A DNA stretch of 64,000 nt from Caldilineaceae bacterium (GTDB lineage Bacteria; Chloroflexota; Anaerolineae; Caldilineales; Caldilineaceae), in assembly GCA_026708085.1 (NCBI GenBank), contig JAPOVP010000169.1, positions 53,596 to 117,595 on the forward strand. The letters run 5' to 3'. Under the pieces are notes generated by a model. That model was not told the DNA's origin. It did no database searches and was given only the letters and a program-made list of their open reading frames with translations. Position numbers and translations under genes: made by a program. Below are positions 16,731 to 27,412 of the stretch, piece after piece; the stretch's first letter is position 1, and each line of letters opens with the position of its first letter.

Positions 16731-17933
16731 TCAAGCGAGATGGGAAAGTTCGGCCAGCAGACGGTCCGTCTGCTCCGGGCGGCCGACGGATATACGGATG
16801 CAGTTGTCGAGGCCTGGTTTCTGGTAGTAGCGTACGAGGATGCCGCGCTGTTCGAGGGCATGCTTCAAGGCGGCGGCGTCTCCGCTGCCGGAAGACCTGA
16901 AGCCCTCGACGCCACAGAGGATGAAATTGGCGCTGGAAGGATATGGCAGAAGGTATGGGACCTCCTTTAGTGCTAAGAAAAGGCGGTCTCGTTCCGCACG
17001 AATCTTCTCAACAATAGATATCATCTCGCCAGAATGGCGGAGGCTGGCAAGGCCGGCTACTGTCGCGGCTACGTTGACGTTGTAGGGCTGCTTGAACTTC
17101 CAGAGGACAGGCATCATCCACTCAGGAAAGATGCCGTAGCCCAATCTCAAGCCGGCGATTCCGGCAGACTTTGAGAAGGTACGAATGATGACAAGGTTGT
17201 CGTGGTCCAGGACCCAAGGTGTACGGCTTGTCTCAACGGCGAATTCAACGTAGGCTTCGTCCAGCACCACAATCACGGGGAGTTCCAGCAGTCGCAACAG
17301 GTCACTGTCGGGCAGCCAGTTTCCCGTAGGGTTGTTGGGCGAAGTAAGAAAGAGAAGCTTGGGTCGGGCCGATTCGGGGTCCCGGGCTGCGAAGCTGACC
17401 AGATGGCAGATTGCCTCGACGTTGATGTGGTAGTCGTCTTTTCGCCAAACCTCCAGGACCTCTGCGCCGACCAACTTGGCGTCGAAGCTGTACATACCGA
17501 AGGTTGGGGGCGTGTTGATGATGGCGTCGCCGGGGCCAAGAAACAGGCGGCAGAGATAGTCGAGGATTTCGTCGGTACCGTGGCTAGGCAGAATCTGTTC
17601 GACCGGCACTGCTTTGGCGGCTGAGGCGGGGGATCCAGTGCTTTCTTTAGTGTTGCCGGTGGGCTGCTGCTCGTTTTGCAGATGGTCTGACAAGGCCTGC
17701 CGAAGTTCGGTCTGTTGCGGGTCGGGGTAGATGTGGTAGTAGGCGTATTCGGCCAGGGCTTCAGATATAGCCGGGTGCGGCCCGTAGGGGTTTTCGTTCG
17801 CGTCCAGCTTTACTATTTCAGCGGCGGGAATGCCGAGCCTCTGGCTCAAGACTTCAAAAGGTTGAATTGGTGTGTACTCTTCCAAGCCGGCAAGGTGCGG
17901 GTTAAGGAGTGTCTGATACGTGGAGGCTGCCAT
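16731..17933 (-). CDS. hisC: Histidinol-phosphate aminotransferase
   Basis: A 400-residue fold type I PLP enzyme that converts imidazole-acetol phosphate to L-histidinol phosphate. Recognisable parts are KLDANENPYGPHP, LPSHGTDEILDYLCR, LTSPNNPTGNWLP, VLDEAYVEFA, and the PLP-Lys motif TFSKSAGIAGLRLGYG. RISVGRPEQTDRLL closes the protein with the substrate-carboxylate Arg. A ~25-residue insertion rich in Thr, Ser and Ala around residue 95 is not usual. Its ATG overlaps the hisD stop by one base (TAATG), indicating translational coupling. Confidence 0.93.
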   Translation of the reverse strand: MAASTYQTLLNPHLAGLEEYTPIQPFEVLSQRLGIPAAEIVKLDANENPYGPHPAISEALAEYAYYHIYPDPQQTELRQALSDHLQNEQQPTGNTKESTGSPASAAKAVPVEQILPSHGTDEILDYLCRLFLGPGDAIINTPPTFGMYSFDAKLVGAEVLEVWRKDDYHINVEAICHLVSFAARDPESARPKLLFLTSPNNPTGNWLPDSDLLRLLELPVIVVLDEAYVEFAVETSRTPWVLDHDNLVIIRTFSKSAGIAGLRLGYGIFPEWMMPVLWKFKQPYNVNVAATVAGLASLRHSGEMISIVEKIRAERDRLFLALKEVPYLLPYPSSANFILCGVEGFRSSGSGDAAALKHALEQRGILVRYYQKPGLDNCIRISVGRPEQTDRLLAELSHLA

Positions 17934-19297
17934 TACGATGGTTCGTCCTCTCTGTGGAATGTCGGATTGAGCCGGCGACTCACTGCGGCGGCGTGGCCGC
18001 CTAGACCTTCAGTGCGTGCTAGGGTCTCAGCGGCGGGGCCAATGGCGGCCAACGCCTGCTCATTGAGGCCGATGAGGCTGATGAGCTTGACGAAGTCGGT
18101 TACGTTGATTGGGCTGGCGAATCGGGCCGTGCCGCCTGTGGGCATGACGTGACTGGGCCCGGCGGTGTAGTCGCCCAGCACTTCGAAGCTGCGTTCGCCG
18201 AGGAAGATCCCGCCGGCGTTCTGGACGTGGTCGACCCAGCGCCAGGGGTCTTCGACGAGGAGGCAGAGGTGTTCGGGCGCGTACTCGTTGGCGAGCGAAA
18301 GAGCCTCGTTCATGGAGTCGGTGACGACGATGCCTGCGCCGCGTCCAAAGGTGGCGGCGGCGATCTGGTCTCGCTCCAACTCCTCCAATTGGGTGTGAAC
18401 CGCTGCCTGAACCAGGTGCGCCAGTTGGCGACTGGGCGTCAGGAGCACGGCGCTGGCCAGGATGTCGTGCTCGGCCTGGGCCAAGAGGTCGGCGGCGGCC
18501 AATTGCGGATCGGCTGACTCATCGGCGACGATTACCGTTTCGGTGGGCCCGGGCAGGCCGTCTATCCCGACGAGGCCGAAGAGCTGCCGTTTGGCCAAGG
18601 TCGTGAACAGGCTGCCCGGCCCGCATATCTTGTCGACGGCGGGGATGGTCTCGGTGCCGTAGGCCATTGCGGCGATCGCCTGCGCACCTCCGGCGATGTA
18701 GACGGCATCGACGCGGGCAATCAGGGCTGCGGCCAAGGTAACCTTATCCGGCAGGCCGGTGTCCTTCTGGGGAGGGGTGACGACGAACAGCTCCGGAACG
18801 CCGGCGACCTTCGCCGGGATCGCGGTCATCAACAGTGTGCTGGGCAGGGGTGCGGTGCCGCCGGGAACGTAGATGCCCACGCGCTCTATGGGCCGCACGA
18901 GTTGACCTACGGTGCCTTCGTGGTCGTTCTGGATCCAGCTCTGGTTCGGCTGGCGGCGATGGAAGTTTTCGATGCGTTCGGCTGCGAGCGCCAGAGCGTC
19001 ACAGACGTCCTGACCGAGGTCAGCGGTCTCCTGAAGGATAGTCTGGGAGTCAACGTGCAATTCGTCCAAGTCGACCCCGTCCAGCTTTTTTGTCCATTTG
19101 CGCACAGCGGAGTCGCCATCCTTACGGATATCGGCAAGGATCCGGCGGACGGCCTCGTCGGGCCCTATTCGAGAACCGAAGATGCGTTCATTGGCATCGA
19201 GCATTTCTTCGGGCAGGTCGAACGCGTCCCAGTGCTGGCGTTGCAGGATCGAGTTGCGGGCAGCGTTGGCATCGAGGATGGGAAATGTGCTCGTCAT
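17933..19297 (-). CDS. hisD: Histidinol dehydrogenase
   Basis: A 454-residue zinc enzyme catalysing the two-step NAD-dependent oxidation of histidinol to histidine. Diagnostic segments are GIYVPGGTAPLPSTLLM, KICGPGS, GPTETVIVADESADP, AEHDILASAVLL, EYAPEHLCLLVEDP and GPSHVMPTGGTARF; these include the His/Glu pair used for catalysis and the Zn ligands. Start ATG with AGGA about 10 bases upstream. It is the first gene of a two-gene his unit with hisC; other his genes are not in the window. Confidence 0.95.
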   Translation of the reverse strand: MTSTFPILDANAARNSILQRQHWDAFDLPEEMLDANERIFGSRIGPDEAVRRILADIRKDGDSAVRKWTKKLDGVDLDELHVDSQTILQETADLGQDVCDALALAAERIENFHRRQPNQSWIQNDHEGTVGQLVRPIERVGIYVPGGTAPLPSTLLMTAIPAKVAGVPELFVVTPPQKDTGLPDKVTLAAALIARVDAVYIAGGAQAIAAMAYGTETIPAVDKICGPGSLFTTLAKRQLFGLVGIDGLPGPTETVIVADESADPQLAAADLLAQAEHDILASAVLLTPSRQLAHLVQAAVHTQLEELERDQIAAATFGRGAGIVVTDSMNEALSLANEYAPEHLCLLVEDPWRWVDHVQNAGGIFLGERSFEVLGDYTAGPSHVMPTGGTARFASPINVTDFVKLISLIGLNEQALAAIGPAAETLARTEGLGGHAAAVSRRLNPTFHREDEPS

Positions 19298-19360
19298 AGC
19301 AGTGAAATCCTATTGTCAGGGAAATGGGGCTGAAATTGAATTGGGCCGCCAGATTCCCAA

Positions 19361-20149
19361 TCACCGTCTCATGCGTTCTGCGTCTTCCATTTTGCCGAGG
19401 ACAACGACGATGTCTTCTTCTTTGATCTGAAAGCTGGCGCTTGGACTGACAATCAGGTCGTCACCTCTGCGAACGGCGATCACAGACAGGCCATATCTTT
19501 GCCGCAAGCTCAACTCGGACAGAGAATGGTCCCAGGTGCTGGGCGGGGCAAGGAGCTCGACGACACCGACTTCGCTGCTCACTTCCAGGTAGTCGACGAG
19601 ATGTCCGACGGCCATTTTCCTCCCCAGGCGGCGGCCGGCCTCATGCTCCGGCAAGATCACTTCGTCTGCGCCTACCTTTAGCAGAATCTCCCTTTGCGTA
19701 ATTGTCAGAGCCTTGGCGATGACGCGCTGAACGCCCAGTTGCCTAAGAAGAACGGTGGCCAGCAGGTTGTTCTCAAAATCGGTACCGATGCAGACGAGTC
19801 CGGTGTCGAAGGATTCGACGCCTGCCTGGCGCAAGGCGTCAATGTTGGTTGCGTCCAACTGGACAACGTGGGGGAGTTCGCCGCTGAGCGTCTGTACGCG
19901 GTCGTGGTCCGAGTCGATAGCCAGGACGGTGCGGCCGTTTTCGACGAGGGTTGTTGCGACGGCGGTGCCAAAGCGGCCCAACCCGATGACGACAAACTCC
20001 GAATCCCGGCCCCCTCTCTTGAAGGGCGAGTATTGAGCAGGCCCAGCGGCGGTCTGGTCCCCTTCCGTGTTGCGCGCCTGGGCGGACGATTGTGCAGCGA
20101 AAGGGGACAGAGAGCGGACAAGGCGGCCAAGGGATCGATGAATCGGCAT
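19361..20149 (-). CDS. TrkA/KtrA-type NAD-binding regulator of K+ uptake
   Basis: A 262-residue protein. Residues ~1-50 are a loosely composed leader. Then comes an RCK-N domain (FVVIGLGRFGTAVATTL, AIDSDHDRV, VQLDATNIDALRQAGV) and a C-terminal RCK-C domain (LSLRQRYGLSVIAVRRGDD, FQIKEEDIVVVLGK). In KtrAB/TrkAH systems this protein gates the membrane channel subunit in response to nucleotides. No channel subunit gene lies beside it. The extended N-terminus may mean the true start is later; the ATG chosen has only a weak ribosome-binding site. Confidence 0.85.
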   Translation of the reverse strand: MPIHRSLGRLVRSLSPFAAQSSAQARNTEGDQTAAGPAQYSPFKRGGRDSEFVVIGLGRFGTAVATTLVENGRTVLAIDSDHDRVQTLSGELPHVVQLDATNIDALRQAGVESFDTGLVCIGTDFENNLLATVLLRQLGVQRVIAKALTITQREILLKVGADEVILPEHEAGRRLGRKMAVGHLVDYLEVSSEVGVVELLAPPSTWDHSLSELSLRQRYGLSVIAVRRGDDLIVSPSASFQIKEEDIVVVLGKMEDAERMRR

Positions 20150-20433
20150 TGAGAGATCTCAGATAGCGGCTGCAGACAATTCGGGAGCGGATTTCCAGCC
20201 TGATGCCCGGACGAGAGTCTGCAGCTTTGTGCCCGTATTCGTTGCAATGGTGTATCGGGCGCCACTCCAAGCGGGCTACCAGCCGGTGCAGTTGGCGTGG
20301 ATCGATGAGCGCATTATAGCATAGTAGTGGGGTCTAAACCTTTTCAAACGGGGCATCTCGTGATACGATTCGCCAGACTCGCAGCCAGCAGTTTGGGGTT
20401 GGGCACATCGACTGTTGCAAGAGGGGCGCAGGT

Positions 20434-21531
20434 ATGTCTGACAGCACTGTTCAGCCAGTGAAGGTCTCACTTCATCCGCGGTTTTTTTCGGAGAAGAAAC
20501 GGTTGTTTCTTGAGAGCGGTTCTCTCAGGGCGTCGCTTTTCGAGTATGAGAGCGGGGTCGCGGCCGTGGAGATCGAGAACGGAGTAAGCGAAATCGTCAT
20601 GTTGCCATTTCAGGGCCAGCAGATCTGGTCGGCGACATTCGGCGACAGAAACGTAACGATGAAAACGATGTTCGACCAGCCGCGGCCAACGTCAGACTAT
20701 CTTCAGACCTACGGTGGGTTTCTTCTCCACTGCGGGTTCACGGCGATGGGCGTGCCGACTGAGGAGGATGACCATCCGCTGCATGGTGAGCTACCTAACG
20801 CTGTCTTTCAACATGCGTGGCTCGTATTGGGAGAGGACGAAGGCGGCGCATACATTGGCGTGGGTGGGCGGTACCAGCACACGGTGGCTTTCACGCAGAA
20901 CTATACTGCCAATCCGCTGGTAAAACTTTACGCCGGCGCGAAGGAAGTGCACGTTTCTCTGTGCTGCTGTAATTGCAAGAAGACACCGATGGAGTACATG
21001 TATCTGGCTCATGCGAATTACAGGCCTGTCGAAGGTGGGCGTATCGTATACAGCGCTAAGGTAACACCGCAGACGGTTCGCATCCGCCGCAGTATTCCGG
21101 ACCACATCAGCACGGGGCCCGATTACCTGGACTTTCTTGACCGTCTGGAAGAGAGGCCTGAGGGACATCATGTCTTCGACGAAAGTATGACTTTCGTGCC
21201 GGAGTTGGTGTTCAGTATCGACTACGACGCGGACGACACGGGCTGGGCCCATACGCTACAGGTGCATCCGGACGGCGGCGCGGACTACGTACGTCACCGG
21301 CCGGAGCAGCTGCCGATAGGGGTACGTTGGATTTGCCGTACGCCGGACAAGGACGCCTTGGGGTTGGTTCTACCGTCCACTGCGGAGCCGGAAGGCAGGC
21401 GTGCCGAGCTTGCCAAAGGTAACGTGAGAGAGTTGGAAGGCGGGAGAGAGTGGCGCTGCGACTATATTTTGGGGACGCTGGACGCTGAGGAAGCGGCGGC
21501 TGTCGAAAGAAAGATCGGGGAGATCGGTTAG
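20434..21531 (+). CDS. Aldose 1-epimerase/DUF4432-like sugar mutarotase
   Basis: A 365-residue all-beta protein resembling galactose mutarotase-like and DUF4432 proteins. IVMLPFQGQQIWSATFGDR, GGFLLHCGFTAMG, and DDHPLHGELPNAVFQ resemble the substrate-binding strands and the catalytic-His region of that fold. The C-terminal half (GWAHTLQVHPDGGADYVRH, GVRWICRTPDKDALGLVLP) fits the DUF4432 type. It probably binds and may interconvert sugar anomers or a sugar derivative. An unusual CCCNCKK cluster lies near residue 180; whether these Cys bind metal is unknown. Start ATG at 20434. Confidence 0.7.
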   Translation: MSDSTVQPVKVSLHPRFFSEKKRLFLESGSLRASLFEYESGVAAVEIENGVSEIVMLPFQGQQIWSATFGDRNVTMKTMFDQPRPTSDYLQTYGGFLLHCGFTAMGVPTEEDDHPLHGELPNAVFQHAWLVLGEDEGGAYIGVGGRYQHTVAFTQNYTANPLVKLYAGAKEVHVSLCCCNCKKTPMEYMYLAHANYRPVEGGRIVYSAKVTPQTVRIRRSIPDHISTGPDYLDFLDRLEERPEGHHVFDESMTFVPELVFSIDYDADDTGWAHTLQVHPDGGADYVRHRPEQLPIGVRWICRTPDKDALGLVLPSTAEPEGRRAELAKGNVRELEGGREWRCDYILGTLDAEEAAAVERKIGEIG

Positions 21532-21602
21532 CGGGCAGCCGATGCGTTCAAGGTTGAAGTGTTGCAGGGCAGGTTGGTCGGAGTTCAGTAGGGGCACTCA
21601 GG

Positions 21603-22406
<804 letters not shown>

Positions 22407-22576
22407 GATAACTGGCGATTGAGTCACAGAGAGTAAATTTAGATCACATTTCGGGAGAAGCGGTGGTATTTCTGTCAGAGATCATGTGGTAGTTTGCGAT
22501 TCGTCAACGCTCAAGGTGAGATAGAGAGCCCAATCCAAAATAACAGACTGAGTTTCGCGCAGTCAGCCGACAAGAA

Positions 22577-23776
22577 ATGGAACAAAGCATAGTTGATACT
22601 CAATTCGCGGTGAGCAATACGCAGGCCTATGAATCGGGCGTGGTCCCACGTCGCGGGGAAACTGTGATGGTGGCGGGGGAAGGCTGCTGGATGGTTGACG
22701 CCGAGGGACAGCGATACCTGGATATGACTTCGTCTCAAGGTGTGGCCATGTTGGGTTACGGCCACCCAGTCCTGACAGGGGCAATTCAGGAGCAGGCAGG
22801 GCGCATGCACGCCTGTCCCAACTTCTTTCATAACGATACGCGTGCGGAGTTTTTGAGCAGGCTAATCTCGGTTACACCTGAGCACCTGACGCGGGCTTTT
22901 TTGGGGAATAGCGGCGCCGAATCGATTGACGGCGCTATCAAGTTCGCGCGGCTGTCTACGGGGCGTACGGGTATCGTGGCTGCGCGCAACAGCTTTCATG
23001 GGCGTACTTTGGGGGCGCTATCGATCACGTGGAACCCCAGATACCGGCGCAAGTTTGAACCGCTGTTGCCCGATGTCAGCCATGTGCAGTTCAACAATAT
23101 CGATCAGCTCGATGAAGCTGTTGGTGAGGGAACCGCCGCGGTGGTGTTGGAGGTTGTCCAGGCAGAGGGGGGTGTACATGTAGGGAGCGCTGAGTTCCTG
23201 GACGCGGCACAGCAGCTGTGCCGGGAGAGAGGCGCGATGCTGGTGATCGACGAAGTGCAGACCGGTTTCGGACGCACCGGGCGCTGGTTCGGTTTTCAGC
23301 ATTTCGAGCTGGAGCCGGACATCGTGGCTCTTGCTAAGGGGCTGGGCGGAGGCTTCCCTATGGGTGCGGTTATTTACACGGAACAGATTCAGGAGAGTCT
23401 GTTTTCCGGGGCTCACGGGAGTACGTTTGGCGGCAACCCGCTGGCGTGCGCGGCCGGAATCGCTGCATTGGGGGTCTATGAGGATGGTTTGATCGAACAG
23501 GCAGAGAGGGCTGGCCGACGCCTCAGGGAAGCCTTGGAAGCGGCCATCGGTTCGCGCAAAGTCGTACGCGAGATACGGGGAAAGGGCCTCCTGATAGGCA
23601 TTGATCTGCGCACGAAGGCCGTACCGTTTCTCAAGACGCTGATGGAGGAGCACAAGGTATTGGCGCTCCCGGCCGGATCAACTGTGCTGCGCCTGCTGCC
23701 GCCGCTGACCATCAGTGATGAGGAAATCGAAATGGCCGTGGAGGCAATTGCGGCCACACTACCAGATTCAGTCTGA
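22577..23776 (+). CDS. lysJ: [LysW]-aminoadipate semialdehyde / acetylornithine aminotransferase
   Basis: A 399-residue class III PLP aminotransferase. Visible parts are MLGYGHPVLTGAI, FLGNSGAESIDGAIKFAR, GRTLGALSITW, MLVIDEVQTGFGRTG, and the PLP-Lys motif ALAKGLGGGFPMGAV, then GSTFGGNPLACAAG. Placement right after lysZ favours the LysJ role (transamination on LysW). ArgD-like enzymes are near-identical in sequence, so it may serve lysine and arginine synthesis together. The gap to lysZ is 170 bp, and no clear promoter is visible in it. Confidence 0.85.
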   Translation: MEQSIVDTQFAVSNTQAYESGVVPRRGETVMVAGEGCWMVDAEGQRYLDMTSSQGVAMLGYGHPVLTGAIQEQAGRMHACPNFFHNDTRAEFLSRLISVTPEHLTRAFLGNSGAESIDGAIKFARLSTGRTGIVAARNSFHGRTLGALSITWNPRYRRKFEPLLPDVSHVQFNNIDQLDEAVGEGTAAVVLEVVQAEGGVHVGSAEFLDAAQQLCRERGAMLVIDEVQTGFGRTGRWFGFQHFELEPDIVALAKGLGGGFPMGAVIYTEQIQESLFSGAHGSTFGGNPLACAAGIAALGVYEDGLIEQAERAGRRLREALEAAIGSRKVVREIRGKGLLIGIDLRTKAVPFLKTLMEEHKVLALPAGSTVLRLLPPLTISDEEIEMAVEAIAATLPDSV

Positions 23777-23813
23777 CATAAGAAGTGCAGCCACAATCGC
23801 AAAGGAATGAAAC

Positions 23814-24197
23814 ATGAAGATCTCATATAATGGCGTTTTTGTAGACGATCAAGAAAAGGCGTTGAAATTCTACACAGAAGTCCTTGGCTTTGTAAAGAAG
23901 GTGGACATTCCCGTCGGAGAATTCAGGTGGCTAACGGTTGTATCACCCGACGATCAAGACGGCACCGAACTGCTCCTCGAACCAAACAATAACCCTGCTG
24001 CCGAACAGTATCAGAAGGCGATCTTCGAGCAGGGAATACCGGCCACGATGTTCGGCGTAGAAGACCTGCAAAAGGAGTATGAACGGCTGAAGGACTTGGG
24101 TGTTCAATTTGTCGTTGAACCGACGGACTACGGAAGTTACTCAATTGCTTCGTTTCGCGACACGTGTGGAAACGTGATTCAGGTTTTGCAGACCTAG
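23814..24197 (+). CDS. VOC superfamily (glyoxalase/dioxygenase-like) protein
   Basis: A 127-residue single-unit vicinal oxygen chelate protein: MKISYNGVFVDDQEKALKFYTEVLGF starts the first beta-alpha-beta module, and VEPTDYGSYSIASFRDTCGNVIQVLQ ends the second, with the usual metal-ligand Glu/Gln positions only partly kept. Close relatives are annotated as glyoxalase or bleomycin-resistance-like proteins of unknown substrate. Start ATG with AAAGGAA upstream. It may be co-transcribed with lysJ (37 bp gap). Confidence 0.85.
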   Translation: MKISYNGVFVDDQEKALKFYTEVLGFVKKVDIPVGEFRWLTVVSPDDQDGTELLLEPNNNPAAEQYQKAIFEQGIPATMFGVEDLQKEYERLKDLGVQFVVEPTDYGSYSIASFRDTCGNVIQVLQT

Positions 24198-24431
24198 CGT
24201 GGGGCAAAGGGATTGACCGGGGCAATTGTGGGCCAGCCCCCAGACAGTTCCCCTGTTTTTGGGGAAAATGGCTGTAGGGTATGGCACTTATTGACACTTT
24301 CATTCTGGCACATGGCATGAGGGTAGCTATTGACATTGAAGCTCGGCGGGAATCGCTCTTTGGAAAGGTGAAGAGTCACAATTGCGTGCCATGATGTAGT
24401 TCGAAACGTACAGATAATCAGGAGTCGGAGA

Positions 24432-25526
24432 ATGGTGGAATCGAATCAGAACGGTGCAGAGATGCAAAATGGCGCGGGGGCCAAGTCGGTCAAGGCTGAG
24501 GAAAAGGAGACGCTGCACGAGATGATCGTGATAGGCAGCGGGCCGGCAGGCTGGACAGCGGGACTGTACGCTGCGCGGGCCAACCTGGAACCTCTTCTGA
24601 TCACCGGCGACGACTACGGCGGCCAGGTCAGTATTACGTATGAAGTTGAAAACTATCCAGGATTTCCGGAAGGTTTGAGCGGTCCTGACCTAGTGGAGAA
24701 GTTCAAGGCACAGGCCGAGCGATTTGGATGTACAGTCTCCTACGATCACGTCACGGAGATGGTGGTCGACGAGCATCCCTTTACGGTTCGCACTGCCCAG
24801 GAGAAGGAGTACAGAACCAAGTCGCTGATTCTGTGTACAGGGGCAAGACCCCGTTTCCTGGAGGTGCCCGGCGAGCAAGAGTATACGGGCAAAGGCGTCA
24901 GTTACTGTGCTACGTGCGACGGTTTCTTTTTCCGCGGCAAGGAGCTGGTGGTAGTGGGTGGAGGCGACAGCGCGCTTGAAGAGGGGTTGTTCCTGACCAA
25001 GTTTGCCACAAAGATACAGATTATTCACCGGCGAGACGAACTGCGCGCCAGCAAGATTTTGCAAGACCGGGCGTTCGACAACGACAAGATCAGTTTTGTA
25101 TGGAATCGGGTCGTGACTTCAATCAAGGGGAACGGAAATGGGATCGTATCCGGCGTGACGACGCGTGATACGCAGAACGGCGAGGAGACAGATATCGCCA
25201 CTGACGGTGTTTTCGTCTACATCGGTCACATCCCCAACAATGACCTCTATCACGGTAAGCTGGACCTGGATGAGGACGGTCATCTTATCGTAGACCCCTT
25301 CACGCGGACCAATGTTCCGGGCGTTTTTGCAGCAGGTGAGATTGCCGACAAGGTTTTCAAGCAGGTGGCCACAAGCGTCGGACAGGGCTGCGCAGCGGCG
25401 ATGCAGGCGGAGAAGTTTCTGGCCTCACTGGAAGCCGTGGGGCTGCCAGACCTCAGCGAAGACCCGCGGGCATGGCCGACGCCGGGCGTTCCCAAGAAGC
25501 AGGCGGACCTGGTGGCTGCCGACTGA
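24432..25526 (+). CDS. trxB: Thioredoxin reductase
   Basis: A 364-residue FAD/NADPH flavoprotein that reduces thioredoxin or a similar protein. FAD binding: MIVIGSGPAGWTAGLYAAR (about residues 31-49). The redox disulfide is C159-A-T-C162 (YCATCDGFF). NADPH binding: VVVGGGDSALEEGLFLTKF and IHRRDELRASKIL. The end shows GVFAAGEIADKVFKQVATSVGQGCAAAMQAEKFL. A hydrophilic N-terminal extension of ~30 residues is unusual, and 25-30 residues beyond the FAD domain end the protein. Start ATG with GGAG upstream. Confidence 0.95.
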   Translation: MVESNQNGAEMQNGAGAKSVKAEEKETLHEMIVIGSGPAGWTAGLYAARANLEPLLITGDDYGGQVSITYEVENYPGFPEGLSGPDLVEKFKAQAERFGCTVSYDHVTEMVVDEHPFTVRTAQEKEYRTKSLILCTGARPRFLEVPGEQEYTGKGVSYCATCDGFFFRGKELVVVGGGDSALEEGLFLTKFATKIQIIHRRDELRASKILQDRAFDNDKISFVWNRVVTSIKGNGNGIVSGVTTRDTQNGEETDIATDGVFVYIGHIPNNDLYHGKLDLDEDGHLIVDPFTRTNVPGVFAAGEIADKVFKQVATSVGQGCAAAMQAEKFLASLEAVGLPDLSEDPRAWPTPGVPKKQADLVAAD

Positions 25527-25632
25527 TTCTCCCCTCCGGGGGCCGCCAGATTATGTGCACAGGCGAGGCGGTGCTGCGTTAAACTGCTGATCTCCGCAGA
25601 GGCACCTTTCCTGGCGAAGGACAGGACCCGTA

Positions 25633-27348
25633 GTGCCGCCTCCTCCTAGCAATACACCTGACAGTCAGAATTCGGCGGCGCTGGCCCGTAGCGCCTCCCT
25701 ACTTTCGATTGGCGCGGTAGCTAGTCGGGTACTTGGTCTTGCCCGGGAGATGGTAATCGCCCGCTATTTTGGCGCAACCGGGCCTGTAAGCGCCTTTACG
25801 GCGGCCAGCACTGCGCCGAAGATGCTATACGACTTTCTGGTCGGAGGCATGTTGAGCGCGGCGCTTGTCCCGGTCCTCAGTGACTATGCCCGGCTCGGTC
25901 GCAACGGAAGGGAAGGTGCGAAAGAGACTGACTTGGCGCCTGAGGGCGCCAAAGTCGGGCCGAATCCGGAACTGGTGCGGCTGGTGGGCGCGCTGCTCAG
26001 CCTTGCAGTTGTGTCACTTGCGGGGCTGGCTCTTCTGATGGTCGTACTTGCTCCGCAGGTAGCCAGCCTTCTTGCAGGAGGCTTTGACGACTTTGACCAC
26101 TCGCTTCTGCCGCTGACCGCTCGGCTGTTAAGGCTGATGGCGCCGGTTGTCTGGTTTATCTCGATGGCCGGACTCCTAACGGGGGTCCTCTTTGCGCTGC
26201 AGCGATTCAGTGTGCCAGCTCTGGCGTCAGCCGTCTACAACCTTGGGATCGTTGTTGCCGCGCCGATTCTGGCGGGCCGCGTGGGCATAGTCAGCCTGGC
26301 GGTAGGTGTGCTAGCCGGAAGCATGATCCAGTTCGGATTGATGGCATGGGACGTGCGTCGTGCCGGACTGAAGATCACGGTTAGATGGAGTCATCCGGCG
26401 CTGGGCCGCATCGTACTGCTGTATTTGCCGATCGCGGCCGGGTTGATCGTGGCGCAGTTCCAGGTTGGGCTGGACAGGCGGCTTGCCAGCGGTACAGGTG
26501 TACAAAGTATCGCCTGGATGAGCAAAGCGACGACGTTGCAACAGATGCCACTGGGGGTAATCAGCGTTGCCATCTCCTTGGCGGCACTGCCGCGGCTGAG
26601 CCAACAGTTTGCCGCGGGTGACGAGGGGGCTTACCGTGCGACGCTGGCTAAGGGGTTGCGCATGGTGCTCGTGATGATCGTGCCACTCCTCGTAGGGTTG
26701 GGCTTGCTGGCTGAGCCGACGGTGCGGTTACTGTTTGAGCGGGGACAGTTCACGGCGGACGACACTGCGCAAGTGGTGTCGGCTCTGCAGGTATATCTTG
26801 TGGGAGCGCTTTTTGCGTCGATCGACTTCCCACTGATCTATGCGTTCTATGCACGCAACGATACGCTGCTGCCGGCGCTGGTGGGCGTACTCAGCGTGCT
26901 GGTTTATGCCGTTTTGGCGCTGGCGCTGATTGAAGGGATGGGCTTCCTTGGTCTGGTATGGGCGGACACAGCGAAGCAGGGCGCTCATGCTGTTGTAATG
27001 CTGGTGTTGCTGTACTGGAAACAGGGGAATGTTTCGACGGGCTGGCGACCCGATAGTGCCGGGGAGAAGTTGGAGGTCCGGGGAAAGCGGGGAATCGGGC
27101 CGACCGTACGGTCCTTCGGGTTGGTCATCGGGGCGGCGGTTGCAATGGCGCTTGTGATGGCGTGGTTGTTATCACTGCTGGACCCGGGAGGAGAGACCTC
27201 GCTGTCGAATGACCTTTTGCGGATCGTTGTCTGCGGTGGCGGCGGCACCCTGGCCTACGCTAGCCTATTGCTATTGGCGGACCAACCCGAGGCAAGGCAG
27301 TTGGGTCGGGCTGCTATGCGGCTGGGGGGACTTGCAAGGGTAGAGTAG
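25633..27348 (+). CDS. murJ: Lipid II flippase MurJ/MviN family
   Basis: A 571-residue integral membrane protein with about 14 hydrophobic segments. It shows SIGAVASRVLGLAREMVIARYFGATGPVSAF, the conserved first helices with the Arg that MurJ uses, and LPRLSQQFAAGD as the central loop. MurJ moves the lipid-linked peptidoglycan precursor across the membrane. The linker after helix 2 is longer than usual (RNGREGAKETDLAPEGAK). The start is GTG with AGGA about 7 bases upstream. A possible metalloprotease gene follows 64 bp later. Confidence 0.9.
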   Translation: MPPPPSNTPDSQNSAALARSASLLSIGAVASRVLGLAREMVIARYFGATGPVSAFTAASTAPKMLYDFLVGGMLSAALVPVLSDYARLGRNGREGAKETDLAPEGAKVGPNPELVRLVGALLSLAVVSLAGLALLMVVLAPQVASLLAGGFDDFDHSLLPLTARLLRLMAPVVWFISMAGLLTGVLFALQRFSVPALASAVYNLGIVVAAPILAGRVGIVSLAVGVLAGSMIQFGLMAWDVRRAGLKITVRWSHPALGRIVLLYLPIAAGLIVAQFQVGLDRRLASGTGVQSIAWMSKATTLQQMPLGVISVAISLAALPRLSQQFAAGDEGAYRATLAKGLRMVLVMIVPLLVGLGLLAEPTVRLLFERGQFTADDTAQVVSALQVYLVGALFASIDFPLIYAFYARNDTLLPALVGVLSVLVYAVLALALIEGMGFLGLVWADTAKQGAHAVVMLVLLYWKQGNVSTGWRPDSAGEKLEVRGKRGIGPTVRSFGLVIGAAVAMALVMAWLLSLLDPGGETSLSNDLLRIVVCGGGGTLAYASLLLLADQPEARQLGRAAMRLGGLARVE

Positions 27349-27412
27349 GCCTTGACAGGTCGCCTTTGGCTTCGAGCCCAAGGGGAAATACGGCGAGGAC
27401 ATCGTTCTTTCA

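Noticed and set aside
20150..20433. Riboswitch or RNA gene upstream of the epimerase-like gene
   Set aside because: No stable long hairpin or conserved core recognised by eye.
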